A stretch of DNA of 62,331 bases, taken from the NCBI GenBank assembly GCA_016721925.1, contig JADKHE010000015.1, positions 1 through 62,331 on the forward strand. The letters run 5' to 3'. The DNA comes from Candidatus Skiveiella danica (GTDB lineage: Bacteria; Pseudomonadota; Gammaproteobacteria; Burkholderiales; Burkholderiaceae_C). The notes under the pieces are model-generated. The model saw nothing but the letters and a program-made list of their open reading frames with translations. It had not been told where the DNA came from and made no database searches. Made by a program: the position numbers and the translations under genes. Numbering within the stretch: position 1 is the first letter of the stretch; each line of letters begins with the position of its first letter. Of the stretch, positions 1 to 8,212 are shown one piece after another.

Positions 1-1746
1 TTCACATTACGGCGCAAATTCCGTGGCAGACCGTTTGCCACCCGTCCCGCTCGCCTGCGCGAAACAGGATGCCGGCGATCCAGTGAACTGCAAGGCGCGA
101 AAGCCAGCGGGAATGTCCAGGATCAGCTCAGAGTTTTCATGAAGGTAAGGGATTGCGGGCGGTTGGAAGGCCCGTCAACGGTCCGTGTGTTGGCGTTGTG
201 CCCGTGCCCGGTCACGCCCAGCGCCATTAGCACGATCCAGATCGCCAGCCGGTCCGCGCGCCTTGCAGCCCTGTGATCAGCCGCAGGCGCGCCAGCGTCT
301 TCCGCGAAGCCTATCAGCTATGGGCACGCCAGCGCCGCCCGGGAACGGCAGTACAGCTGCGCGAACGCGTTGACCCAGTGGACGTTGAGGATGGCAAGAA
401 GGATACGGCTGGCGTCCTTCCGATGACCAGCCTGGCGGGGCGCGCGGGAAGACTCATCCTTGCCGCCTTGCGTCACGCTGAAAGCGTCCTGCAGGTAACC
501 GGCTTGCTGACCTGGCGGGCCACTGGCGAAGATTCAGCAGGAACCGTGGTGCCCGGGATCGGCACGATGCTCGCCTTCGGGTGATCGCCGAAGGCCGCAG
601 CACAATGGCCCACGGCTCGGGGCTGGCCAACCAGGCATTGGAACGCGAGAAGAAGGATCCGTCGCGCTGATGAAGTTTAACCGCTGCTCCAGCCGCACCG
701 CGGTGCGGTGGGTTTCGGCCTTTGGTTCCTTCTCACCAGCTCCCCGAGAAGATCATGCGTGCGGCAAAGGCGTCTCCGGCGTAGCGGGCCGCCGCGGTGG
801 CACCTTGCGCCGGCCAGCACCATGCGGCGCGGATCGGCCCAGGGAGCATCGCCAGCGCCTGCACCGCCAACAGATTTCCGACCCGCAGCGCTGGATCTTT
901 CGTGGGAAGTCCTTGCCGACCGGCAAGGATGCAAAGATCACACACCAACCGGAAGAGTGACGAGTCCGGGTGCCGAGCTGGCGATGCCCATCGTCGCCAG
1001 CCACTGTTGCCGATCGCCTTCCAGGCCCAGTCGGACAGTAGAAGACCACACCACCGGCACGGGCGCGTCTCGCGAATCGCGAAGAGGTGACACGCGGCGC
1101 CACCCGTTGCGCAGGCGGCAACACCCAATGCCCCGTTGATAGCGCAGACCCGATTCGGCGTATGCGATGGCGCAGCCCGCGTGATCTCGCCTTGGCGCGG
1201 GGCCTGACGCAGGCCTGGTGGCGGCGAGCAACAGAGCAATCGACAGCAATGGCTTTTTCATGGGACGGCGCTCCTTCCTGGGCGCAATGCTGGCGCATCT
1301 TGGTGGTCAATAAAGAAGCCCCAGGCTAACCATCGGTATAGCAGGGAACTGCACTGGCAGGAGGAGTGTCTTTCATATCTCATCCTCTGTAAATGGACGC
1401 CTGAGTGCTGGATTCTTGGATTTAAAAACGTCACGGTGACCCCAACATACCCCTTGAACTCGATCCATGGATGGCTGACGTTGACTGGAGCCAACACGCT
1501 CACGAAGTCGCATGGGTTTATTTGGCATTGTTGCACCTAGCCAACGCGGCTGCCATTACGCGACCGCTTTGCTGCCGGTCTGACCCGCTTCCGGGAATCC
1601 CCCTGCGCCTTGTCAATCCCACTGATCGCACGCACGGCTCGACTGGCTTCAATCGACCCAATCCAGTCATCCCAATCAGTGAGGACCAGCCTTTCGTGGT
1701 GACGATCGCAAAAGAAAAAGCGGCCGTTCAATTTGCTGATGCTTCA
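1..1746. other. Gene-poor, degenerate region
   Basis: I cannot name any gene in this stretch. Open frames exist on both strands but overlap one another and resemble GC-driven noise. The only coding signals are on the minus strand: a good ribosome site (AAGGAG) before an ATG at 1261, described separately, and short peptide traces around 1260-1400. A sequence resembling an insertion-sequence end (GGCATTGTTGCA) lies near 1522, but no transposase is present. It may be a decayed end of the island or the remains of a metal-resistance gene. Confidence 0.4.
938..1261 (-). pseudogene. Possible degraded secreted protein
   Basis: The start at 1261 has an AAGGAG ribosome site 9 bases upstream and encodes a signal-peptide-like N terminus (MKKPLLSIALLLAA). 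Its ATG overlaps, as ATGA, the stop of a short upstream frame, an arrangement typical of translational coupling. Beyond the first 20 residues the sequence becomes arginine-rich and unlike a mature periplasmic protein, and plausible coding seems to move between frames. I read it as a start of a real exported-protein gene whose body is frameshifted or decayed. No family was recognised. Confidence 0.25.
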
Positions 1747-2967
1747 TCATTGACCCAGCCGGCTCTTGTGCAGCCTTCGCTGTCCCTCACCAGCGACCGC
1801 CCTGCGACCCCACCGTGACCTCATCGTTCCCATCGTTCTCCGGATCCCAAGCGCTTTCAAGCTGGCCTCGGGCGGCCGCTTCCAAAAGCCCACCAGGGTG
1901 TTTGTGATGCGTTGAGCCTGCGCGTCGTCCAGCTTGACCCGGTCGTAGAGCAGGTTTAGGTGCAGCCTGCCCCCATGGCTGGCCGCCGTGACGCAGACCG
2001 GGTGCTGCGGTGGGGGCGACACCAGGAAGGCAAGACTTTGAATGCGGGCGCCATTGCGCAGGTCCGGGGTGTCCACCTTGCCGATGTTGGTCAGCATGGA
2101 CGATGGTGGCGCCAAGGCCACCGACGACTGTATGAGCCGGGCCCGGTTTCGGCCCATCGGGAGCAGGGAATCCTCGCGGTAAACGGAATGAACCAGATTG
2201 GCGTCGCCGCTGGTCAGGACCTGCTGCAACTGGCCGCGGATGTCTGCAGCCAAATGCCAGAAGTCCGGTTTGGCGGCCAGGCCGTGCACGGTGGTGATCG
2301 TGGCGACGTAGAGGCCGAGGTCGCTGGCGCTCAGCTTGCCGCTGAGCACACCGCGCAGGTCGGCCAGCGAGGTCAACCCAAGCTGGCGCGCCTGGGCCGA
2401 GCCGAACTCGGCATTCAGGGCCAGAACCTGGGCTGCGCCCAGGGCACCGTGCACCGTCGTGCCGTGGGCGCGGCACGCGGCCAGCAAGGCCTGGGCGGTT
2501 TCTACCGCCCTCAGCAGGTTTGCGCCCGACTTGCCATCGGCAATCGTGTGATGAAAAACCATCGCCACGACGGCCTTGCCGCGGCCACGAAACCACAGGA
2601 AGCGCCCGAGCGGCGCCTCGCCGGCAAAAGGCGCGTCGAGCTCGGCGGACACGGCGGCCCGCCAGTTCCGCAAGGGGCGGACCTGCGCTTTCAAGGCAGC
2701 CTGTTCCGGCGCCACGGCCTTGAAACAAGCTCGCCCCCTGACCACTGCCAGGTGCGTGCGCAAAAGCGGCTGCTCGACTTGAACCGCTTGCAGCGCACGC
2801 TCAAGCCCCCCAGCATCCAAACGGCCGCTGACCTCCGCGAAGACGACGAAATTGAGGCTGTACAGCTGGTCCAGCAGGTAGTAGATGGCCTCGGTCGGGC
2901 CCAGGGGCGGTTCATACCCGCCAGCGTCAGTGCGGGGGGCGACGGGAGGGGGTGAAAGCGTGGGCAT
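1747..2967 (-). CDS. Condensation-domain acyltransferase-like protein
   Basis: This 406-aa protein carries the HHxxxDG motif (HHTIADG) around residue 138, the catalytic signature of the condensation/chloramphenicol-acetyltransferase-like fold found in PapA5-type acyltransferases and alcohol O-acetyltransferases. The second half contains a typical fold segment (SSMLTNIGKVDTP). No carrier-protein or adenylation domain is attached, so it is a free-standing transferase rather than part of an NRPS. ATG at 2967 is chosen because AGGA precedes it at proper spacing; the open frame extends 15 codons further upstream. The next gene upstream on the same strand ends about 150 bases away. The substrate is unknown; acylation of an alcohol or lipid is an inference from the family. 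Confidence 0.72.
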   Translation of the reverse strand: MPTLSPPPVAPRTDAGGYEPPLGPTEAIYYLLDQLYSLNFVVFAEVSGRLDAGGLERALQAVQVEQPLLRTHLAVVRGRACFKAVAPEQAALKAQVRPLRNWRAAVSAELDAPFAGEAPLGRFLWFRGRGKAVVAMVFHHTIADGKSGANLLRAVETAQALLAACRAHGTTVHGALGAAQVLALNAEFGSAQARQLGLTSLADLRGVLSGKLSASDLGLYVATITTVHGLAAKPDFWHLAADIRGQLQQVLTSGDANLVHSVYREDSLLPMGRNRARLIQSSVALAPPSSMLTNIGKVDTPDLRNGARIQSLAFLVSPPPQHPVCVTAASHGGRLHLNLLYDRVKLDDAQAQRITNTLVGFWKRPPEASLKALGIRRTMGTMRSRWGRRAVAGEGQRRLHKSRLGQ

Positions 2968-3114
2968 CGTGTGTTCCTGGAATGGAGCCGCCTTTTTACC
3001 CCCATTCGGCATGGCCGGCCGTACATTTCCCCAAGCGCTTGTCTCGTTGCTACGGCGCGTCGGCCAGTGCCTGGCACTTCTGGAAACTGAACCGGTCAGT
3101 AGCCCTTCTCCAGA

Positions 3115-3957
3115 TCACTTCGGCACAAGGACATCCTTGGCGATCGTTGCCGCCGTGACGCTGCTCGGCCAGCCTGCGTAAAAAGCGAGGTGCGTGATGG
3201 CCTCGGCCAGTTCCTCGGTCGTCAGGCCGTTCTGGCTCGCCAGTCCGAGGTGCGAACGCAGCTGATCGGGCCGGTTCATCGCGATCAAGGCGCTGACCGT
3301 GATCAGGCTTCGGTCCCGCTTGGAAAGACCCTGGCGCTCCCAGATGTCCGCGTACAGCACCTCGTCCGTGAGTTCGGCGAACTTCGGAGCGATTTCGCCA
3401 AACAGCTGCTGGGCACGCGAATTCTTGTTGGCCACCGGTGGTGCCGTTGGGGCGGAGAGTCCGTATTGTTCGTCCGTGACCTTTTCAAACCACTCGGCCG
3501 TCTTGCCGTCGCGTTGTTCCTGGACGGCGATATGGGTCATGGGACTTCCCGGCGAAGCACCATGCCAGTGCTTCTGCCCCGGCGGAATCCACACCACGTC
3601 CCCGGTCTTGATCTCCTGAATGGGGCCGCCCCAGAACCGGACACGACCCGTTCCCGCCGTGACGATGAGCGTTTGCCCGACCGGATGCGCATGCCAGGCC
3701 GTGCGCGCCCCGGCGTCGAACGTGACTTGTCCACCCGTCGCTCGCGCCGGGGCATTCGCCGGGAACAGCGACACGATGCGAACCTTGCCGGTGAACCGAT
3801 CCTCGGTCCCTTGGCTGGTGGCGCGGGACGCTTCCCGAGAAATGCTCGCCAACGGGACCGCGCTGGAACTGGCGGGCGAGCCGATGTCTTGAGGAGGCGC
3901 TGCCCACAATGAGATGGCAAGGGCGTTCAGCAGCAGAGTCAAGGCAAACTTTTTCAC
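3115..3957 (-). CDS. Secreted cupin + carboxymuconolactone decarboxylase-like fusion
   Basis: A 280-aa protein starting at GTG 3957 after GGAAAAA. It begins with a signal peptide (KKFALTLLLNALAISLWAA), followed by a cupin domain (about residues 60-150) with metal-ligand-like histidines in WHAHP and KHWHG, then a CMD/AhpD-like helical domain (about 180-275) with ERQGLSKRDRSLITVSALIA. Cupin-CMD combinations are common in small oxidoreductase clusters; no specific reaction is established from sequence. The classical CMD CxxC pair is absent. Its start overlaps the stop of the aldo/keto reductase gene upstream (GTGA), indicating translational coupling. Periplasmic location is inferred from the leader. 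Confidence 0.78.
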   Translation of the reverse strand: MKKFALTLLLNALAISLWAAPPQDIGSPASSSAVPLASISREASRATSQGTEDRFTGKVRIVSLFPANAPARATGGQVTFDAGARTAWHAHPVGQTLIVTAGTGRVRFWGGPIQEIKTGDVVWIPPGQKHWHGASPGSPMTHIAVQEQRDGKTAEWFEKVTDEQYGLSAPTAPPVANKNSRAQQLFGEIAPKFAELTDEVLYADIWERQGLSKRDRSLITVSALIAMNRPDQLRSHLGLASQNGLTTEELAEAITHLAFYAGWPSSVTAATIAKDVLVPK

Positions 3958-5189
3958 GATTTTTCCTTGGGCTTTGGCATCGGGGCCTCGACCCCCGACA
4001 TCTGCATCACAGCGGGCGGCAGTCGCGCGCCCTGGATGCGGACGGCGGCCACGTCGGCAGTGAGTTGCTTCAATTCTCCGGGCGTGAACGAGATGGCCGC
4101 CGCCCCGATGTTTTCTTCCAGGTGCGCCATATTGGTGGTGCCTGGAATCGGCACGATCCAGGGTTTCTGCGCCAGCAGCCACGCCAGGGCCAACTGGGCG
4201 GGTGTCGCCCGCTTGCGCTCGGCCCAGGTCTTCACCACCTGAACCAGGGCCATGTTGGCGGGCAGGGCATCGGGTGCAAAGCGTGGCACCACCGATCTGA
4301 AATCCATCTCCGGGCTGGTTTCGAAGCGTGTGTCAGCGTTAATCGACCCGGTCAGAAAACCCATCCCCAGCGGACTCCAGCAGACGAAGCCGATGCCCAG
4401 TTCCTCACAGATCGGCAGCACCTGCGCCTCCGGTCCACGCCACAGCATGGAATATTCATTCTGGATCACGGTCAGCGGCAGGACGGCATGGGCACGGCGG
4501 ATCGTCTGCACGCCCGGCTCGGACAGGCCAAAGTGCAGCACCTTGCCCTGGGCAACCAGGTCTTTCACCGCGCCGGCCACGTCCTCGATCGGCACCTGCG
4601 GGTCCACCCGGTGCTGGAGCAGGATGTCAATGCGATCGGTTCTGAGGCGTCGAAGTTGCGCTTCGACCACTTGCTTGATGTGTTCAGGGCGGCTGTTCAG
4701 GCCGCCCAGGCGCTGGCCGGTCCGCTGATCGACATTCATGCCGAACTTGGTTTCCAGGACGACCTTGTCGCGAATCCCCTGGAGCGCCTCGCCCACAATC
4801 TCTTCCGACAGAAACGGTCCATAGACCTCGGCGGTGTCGATCAGGGTGACGCCTAGGTCCACGGCTTTTCGAATGAGGGCGACAGCCGCCAGACGGTCGA
4901 AGGCGCTCTGGTAGAGGTCGACGACCGCGCCGGGCTTGCTGCCAGGACGCCACTGGCAGCCCAGCCCGACCGGGAAGACTTCGAGCGTGCCCAGCTTGCG
5001 CCGTTGCCCTGGCGCAGCCTGGCGGGCCGCTGGATCCCCGGCCACAGGGGCGGTGGGTGCGGGCGGACTGGCGCAGGCGGACAGCAGCCAGGGCGCGATG
5101 CCCAGGCTGGCGGCTGCGGCCATCAACTGGCGGCGCTGAAGGCTCTGGGGTTGAGGATCAGAGGGGTCGTTCCGGTTGGCAGTGGACAT
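3954..5189 (-). CDS. Tat-exported lipoprotein aldo/keto reductase
   Basis: This 411-aa protein is an aldo/keto reductase with an export leader. The N terminus has a twin-arginine-like segment (QRRQLMAAAASLGIAPW) followed by a lipobox (LLSAC), so the mature protein is probably a periplasmic lipoprotein. The catalytic tetrad of the family is visible: Asp and Tyr in IDTAEVYGP, Lys in LETKFGM and His in LLQHRVDP. The C-terminal PIPGTTNMAHLEEN is the NADP-binding signature. Start 5189 follows AGGAG; the frame is open 12 codons further. It overlaps the cupin-CMD gene downstream by four bases. A nicotinamide cofactor in the periplasm implies folding before Tat export, which fits the leader. Confidence 0.85.
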   Translation of the reverse strand: MSTANRNDPSDPQPQSLQRRQLMAAAASLGIAPWLLSACASPPAPTAPVAGDPAARQAAPGQRRKLGTLEVFPVGLGCQWRPGSKPGAVVDLYQSAFDRLAAVALIRKAVDLGVTLIDTAEVYGPFLSEEIVGEALQGIRDKVVLETKFGMNVDQRTGQRLGGLNSRPEHIKQVVEAQLRRLRTDRIDILLQHRVDPQVPIEDVAGAVKDLVAQGKVLHFGLSEPGVQTIRRAHAVLPLTVIQNEYSMLWRGPEAQVLPICEELGIGFVCWSPLGMGFLTGSINADTRFETSPEMDFRSVVPRFAPDALPANMALVQVVKTWAERKRATPAQLALAWLLAQKPWIVPIPGTTNMAHLEENIGAAAISFTPGELKQLTADVAAVRIQGARLPPAVMQMSGVEAPMPKPKEKS

Positions 5190-5250
5190 GGTGAAACTCC
5201 TGGTTTGGGATGCCCGGTGAGGCATCAGGGCACAAAAAACATGCGGCCGA

Positions 5251-6102
5251 TCAGATGTCCAGCCGCCGCTCGGCCATCCACTTCACGATGGCGGGATCTC
5301 GATGCGAAAAGAAACTGCTGGTGTTGGTGTCCAGTGTCGTGATGCGGGCCATGTCCGCCTCATCGAGCTGAAAGTCGAAGACGGCGAGGTTCTCCGCCAT
5401 GCGCTCCTTGCGCACGGACTTGGCCAGCGCCGCGATGCCGCGCTGGATCAGCCAGCGCAGAACAACCTGGCCCACCGACTTGCCATGTCGCGCGCCAATG
5501 TCGATAAGCACCTCGTTCTGAAACAGGTTGTTGCGTCCCTCGGCGAAAGGCGCCCAAGCCTGCGCCTGCACGCCCAGCTCGTTCATGAAGACCGCGCTTT
5601 CGATCTGCTGCTGAAAAGGGTTCACCTCCACCTGGTTGACGGCGGGTGAAATCTCGTTGAAGACCTGGATGTCCATCAGCCGATCCGGCTGAAAGTTACT
5701 CACGCCAATGGCGCGCAGCTTGCCTTGGCGATAGGCCTCTTCCATGGCGCGCCAGGCGCCGTGCACATCGCCGAAGGGCTGGTGGATCAGGTACAGGTCG
5801 AGGTAGTCGACTTGCAGGCGGCGCAGTGACTGGTCGATGGCCCGTTGGGTACGTTCATAGCCGACATCCTGCACCCACAGCTTGGTCGTGATGAACAGCT
5901 CTTCGCGTGCCACGCCACCCTGGCGGATGCCCTTGCCCACGGCCTCCTCGTTCATGTACGAGGCGGCGGTGTCGATCAGTCGGTAGCCGGTCTGGATGGC
6001 GTCGATCACGCATCGTTCGCAGTCCTGCGCGTCCGGGATCTGGAAGACACCAAAGCCCACGACGGGCATCTGGATGCCGTTGTTCAAAGTCACTGTTTCC
6101 AT
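5251..6102 (-). CDS. Aldo/keto reductase (diketogluconate-reductase-like)
   Basis: A 283-aa cytoplasmic aldo/keto reductase of the AKR3/AKR5 type. Catalytic residues are seen in LIDTAASYMNEEAVG (Asp, Tyr), ITTKLW (Lys) and LYLIHQPFGD (His), with the conserved GVSNFQPDRL and VNQVEVNPFQQQ strands. No leader is present, unlike its neighbour. The start at METVTLNNG (6102) matches the family N terminus; the ribosome site is weak. It lies 61 bases upstream of the leader-bearing reductase on the same strand and is divergent from the LysR gene at 6221, the usual arrangement for a LysR target. It probably reduces a small aldehyde or ketone with NADPH; the substrate cannot be deduced. Confidence 0.87.
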   Translation of the reverse strand: METVTLNNGIQMPVVGFGVFQIPDAQDCERCVIDAIQTGYRLIDTAASYMNEEAVGKGIRQGGVAREELFITTKLWVQDVGYERTQRAIDQSLRRLQVDYLDLYLIHQPFGDVHGAWRAMEEAYRQGKLRAIGVSNFQPDRLMDIQVFNEISPAVNQVEVNPFQQQIESAVFMNELGVQAQAWAPFAEGRNNLFQNEVLIDIGARHGKSVGQVVLRWLIQRGIAALAKSVRKERMAENLAVFDFQLDEADMARITTLDTNTSSFFSHRDPAIVKWMAERRLDI

Positions 6103-6220
6103 GGTGGGCCTGAGTTGATATGGCTCGCAATGTAGACCGGCAACTCGCATCTGAATAGATGCAAAACATTTGTTGGATTGACATCCAGAAAGGGATAATG
6201 ACGATCAGGAGAGGGTATCC

Positions 6221-7210
6221 ATGGCCATCAATGAACTGCGTTCCGTTTCCACCTTCATCAAGGCGGCCGAATTGGGCAGCTTGCGAAAAGCGGCACTGGA
6301 CCTTGGCATCAGCCCCCAGGCCGCCAGCAAGGCCTTGGCGCAACTGGAAAAGCATCTGCAAGTGCGGCTGTTTCACCGCACCACCCGGGTCATGTCCTTG
6401 ACCGACGCGGGCCAACAGTTGCTCGAAGAGGTCCAGCCTGCGTTGCTCGGGGTACAGCGCGCCTTGAAGAAGGCAAGAACAACCAAGGATGAGTTCGCCG
6501 GACCCTTGCGTATCGCCGGCCCCCGCACCACGTTCCAGCCCATCCTTTGGCCACTGATCGAGGAATTCTGTGCGCGTTATCCCGGCATCCAGCCCGATGT
6601 GCTACTGGAGGACCGCGTCGGCAACTGGGTGGAGGACAGGATCGATGTGGGCTTCCGCCTCGGCCCTGCACCTCACGAAGGCGTGATTGCCCATCGGCTG
6701 TTTCCGCTTCAGATGGTGATGTGCGGTGCGCCCGCGTATTTCGAACGCCATGGCGTGCCGGAGTCACTGGCGGCGCTGTCGTCCCATCGCTGCAGCGTGT
6801 TTCGCCATCCGGCAACCGGAAGACTCGCGCCCTGGCATGTGAAGCTGGACGGGCAGCTGGTGGAGCAGCCGGTGGCGCCTGCACTCATCAGCAATGACGA
6901 GGTGCTGGAGTTGCATGCGGTGTTGTCCGGCAAAGTGCTGGGACAGTTGGCAGGTGCCACGGCGGCCCCCTACATCCGCGCCGGACAGCTAATGCCGATC
7001 CTCCTGGATCACATGCCGGACATCGCCAGCTATTTCGTGTATTTCGGGAGCCGGACGTCCCAGCCGGCCCGCGCCCGGGCGTTCATCGACCTGGCGGTCG
7101 AGCGCCTCACGGACAGTCCACAGTTCGTGTTGACCCGCGAAGAGCTGGCTGACGCGGCGAGTCAACTCCCTGGCGTGATTCGTCCGTCCAGGGGCCAAAG
7201 CAGCGTTTGA
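6221..7210 (+). CDS. LysR-family transcriptional regulator
   Basis: This 329-aa regulator has the LysR winged helix at residues 1-65 (FIKAAELGSLRKAALDLGIS, then ASKALAQLEKHLQVRLFHRT) and a periplasmic-binding-like effector domain in the rest. It resembles the CrgA/DsdC-like group commonly sitting next to oxidoreductases. It is divergent from the aldo/keto reductase at 5251-6102 with 118 bases between starts, so it probably controls that gene and perhaps the following lipoprotein reductase and cupin gene. The ribosome site is GAGAGG upstream of ATG. The inducer is unknown. Confidence 0.88.
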   Translation: MAINELRSVSTFIKAAELGSLRKAALDLGISPQAASKALAQLEKHLQVRLFHRTTRVMSLTDAGQQLLEEVQPALLGVQRALKKARTTKDEFAGPLRIAGPRTTFQPILWPLIEEFCARYPGIQPDVLLEDRVGNWVEDRIDVGFRLGPAPHEGVIAHRLFPLQMVMCGAPAYFERHGVPESLAALSSHRCSVFRHPATGRLAPWHVKLDGQLVEQPVAPALISNDEVLELHAVLSGKVLGQLAGATAAPYIRAGQLMPILLDHMPDIASYFVYFGSRTSQPARARAFIDLAVERLTDSPQFVLTREELADAASQLPGVIRPSRGQSSV

Positions 7211-7617
7211 TCTATACCGGGGCTAAAGAGCGGATAAAGGGTACCCTGAGGAAGTGCGGACTGGTGTCTCGGTCGAGGTCGGTCAGGATTGGGAACGGGT
7301 ATTCGACTCAGTTTTGCCAACTGTCCCAAACGACCCGTTGCGGCCGGTCGGGGGAATGAGCCCCGGACATTCGTGGCGGCTATCAAAAGAGTGGAAGCAG
7401 CCCTTCATATTGCGGGTCTGTCATCACTGATCCAGCCTTCTCTTTTGCAGCGGGAGCGGGTATTCGCCGAAGATTGTTGGCGGACAAGTCCCGACAACGA
7501 GCGGTTCGTCGCTAGGGCGCCAGTATGCAGCCGCTGAATCAGAGGCCGCGTCGTGATGCCTGGAAAGTGAACGCCACGGCTAAGCAGCAATGCTGTGGCA
7601 CCCTCGACAAATACCAT
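7211..7617. other. Intergenic gap without a recognisable gene
   Basis: Between the ends of the convergent LysR and MerR-family genes I see no gene. The sequence contains a short direct repeat, GGGARCGGGTATTCG, at 7291-7305 and 7452-7466. No clear terminator hairpin was found. Confidence 0.4.
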
Positions 7618-8115
7618 TTAACGCGCGTGGCCAGTCGTCTCTGGCATTGCCTTGCGCGACGCTGTCCTCTTATGCGCGCCATGAACATGCCCGGCGTGGT
7701 CCCGCAAGCCGCCCGGATGGCGCGCAATCTCGGTGAGTTCATTCAGGATGCCGCAGTGTCCGGCGTCCTGCGTTTCCCGGCACAGCTCTCGCAGACTCTT
7801 GAGCTGCTTTTCCAGCGTCCGCAGTTCCCGAATGCGTTCGGCGACATGCCCGATGTGCTCGTCCAGCAGCGCATTGACCTCGCCGCAGTTCTCGGACGGC
7901 GCATCCTTGAAGTGCAGAAGAACGCGAATTTCGTCAAGTGTCATGTCCAGACCGCGGCAATGCCGGATGAAAGATAAGCGCGCGGCATGGGCATCACCAT
8001 AGATACGGTAGTTGCCCCCGGTCCTGGCGGTTTCGGGCAACAAGCCTTCGCGTTCGTAGTAGCGAATGGTTTCGACTTGCGTTTGGGTCAAGTTCGCCAA
8101 TTCACCGATCTTCAT
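7618..8115 (-). CDS. cadR: MerR-family Cd/Pb-responsive regulator (CadR/PbrR type)
   Basis: A 165-aa MerR-family activator. The N-terminal helix-turn-helix begins MKIGELANLTQTQVETIRYY and is followed by the long dimerisation helix. Cysteines at 77 (in ENCGEVN), 112 and 121 match the thiol ligands that bind Cd(II) or Pb(II) in CadR and PbrR. The tail carries a histidine-rich stretch (HAGHVHGAH), also seen in CadR. The gene is divergent from the cation ATPase, with the MerR-type operator in the 97-base gap. ATG 8115 fits the family N terminus; the frame is open for 11 codons upstream. Which of Cd, Pb or Zn is preferred cannot be decided from sequence. Confidence 0.92.
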   Translation of the reverse strand: MKIGELANLTQTQVETIRYYEREGLLPETARTGGNYRIYGDAHAARLSFIRHCRGLDMTLDEIRVLLHFKDAPSENCGEVNALLDEHIGHVAERIRELRTLEKQLKSLRELCRETQDAGHCGILNELTEIARHPGGLRDHAGHVHGAHKRTASRKAMPETTGHAR

Positions 8116-8175
8116 GATGGGACTCCGCTGTTCAGGCACGTGGGGCAATGGAATAACACCACTAAGTGTAGGCGC

Positions 8176-8206
8176 TTGACTCTTTAGTGGCTACAGGGTT
8201 TCCAAT
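8176..8206 (+). promoter_or_regulatory. MerR-type operator/promoter of the cation ATPase
   Basis: A -35 box TTGACT (8176-8181) and a -10-like TCCAAT (8201-8206) are separated by 19 bases, the overlong spacer characteristic of promoters activated by MerR proteins. Between them lies an imperfect dyad (ACTCTTTAGTGGCTACAGGGT without the last base, 8179-8198). The likely transcription start falls almost on the first ATG of the ATPase (8213), which would give a very short or absent leader. Confidence 0.75.
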
Positions 8207-8212
8207 ACAACA

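Noticed and set aside
1444..1457. Left attachment site sharing ATACCCCTTG with 52140
   Set aside because: Ten bases only, no tRNA-derived sequence and no recombination context; kept as a hint, not annotated.
1522..1536. Insertion-sequence end GGCATTGTTGCA
   Set aside because: No partner inverted repeat or transposase was found nearby.
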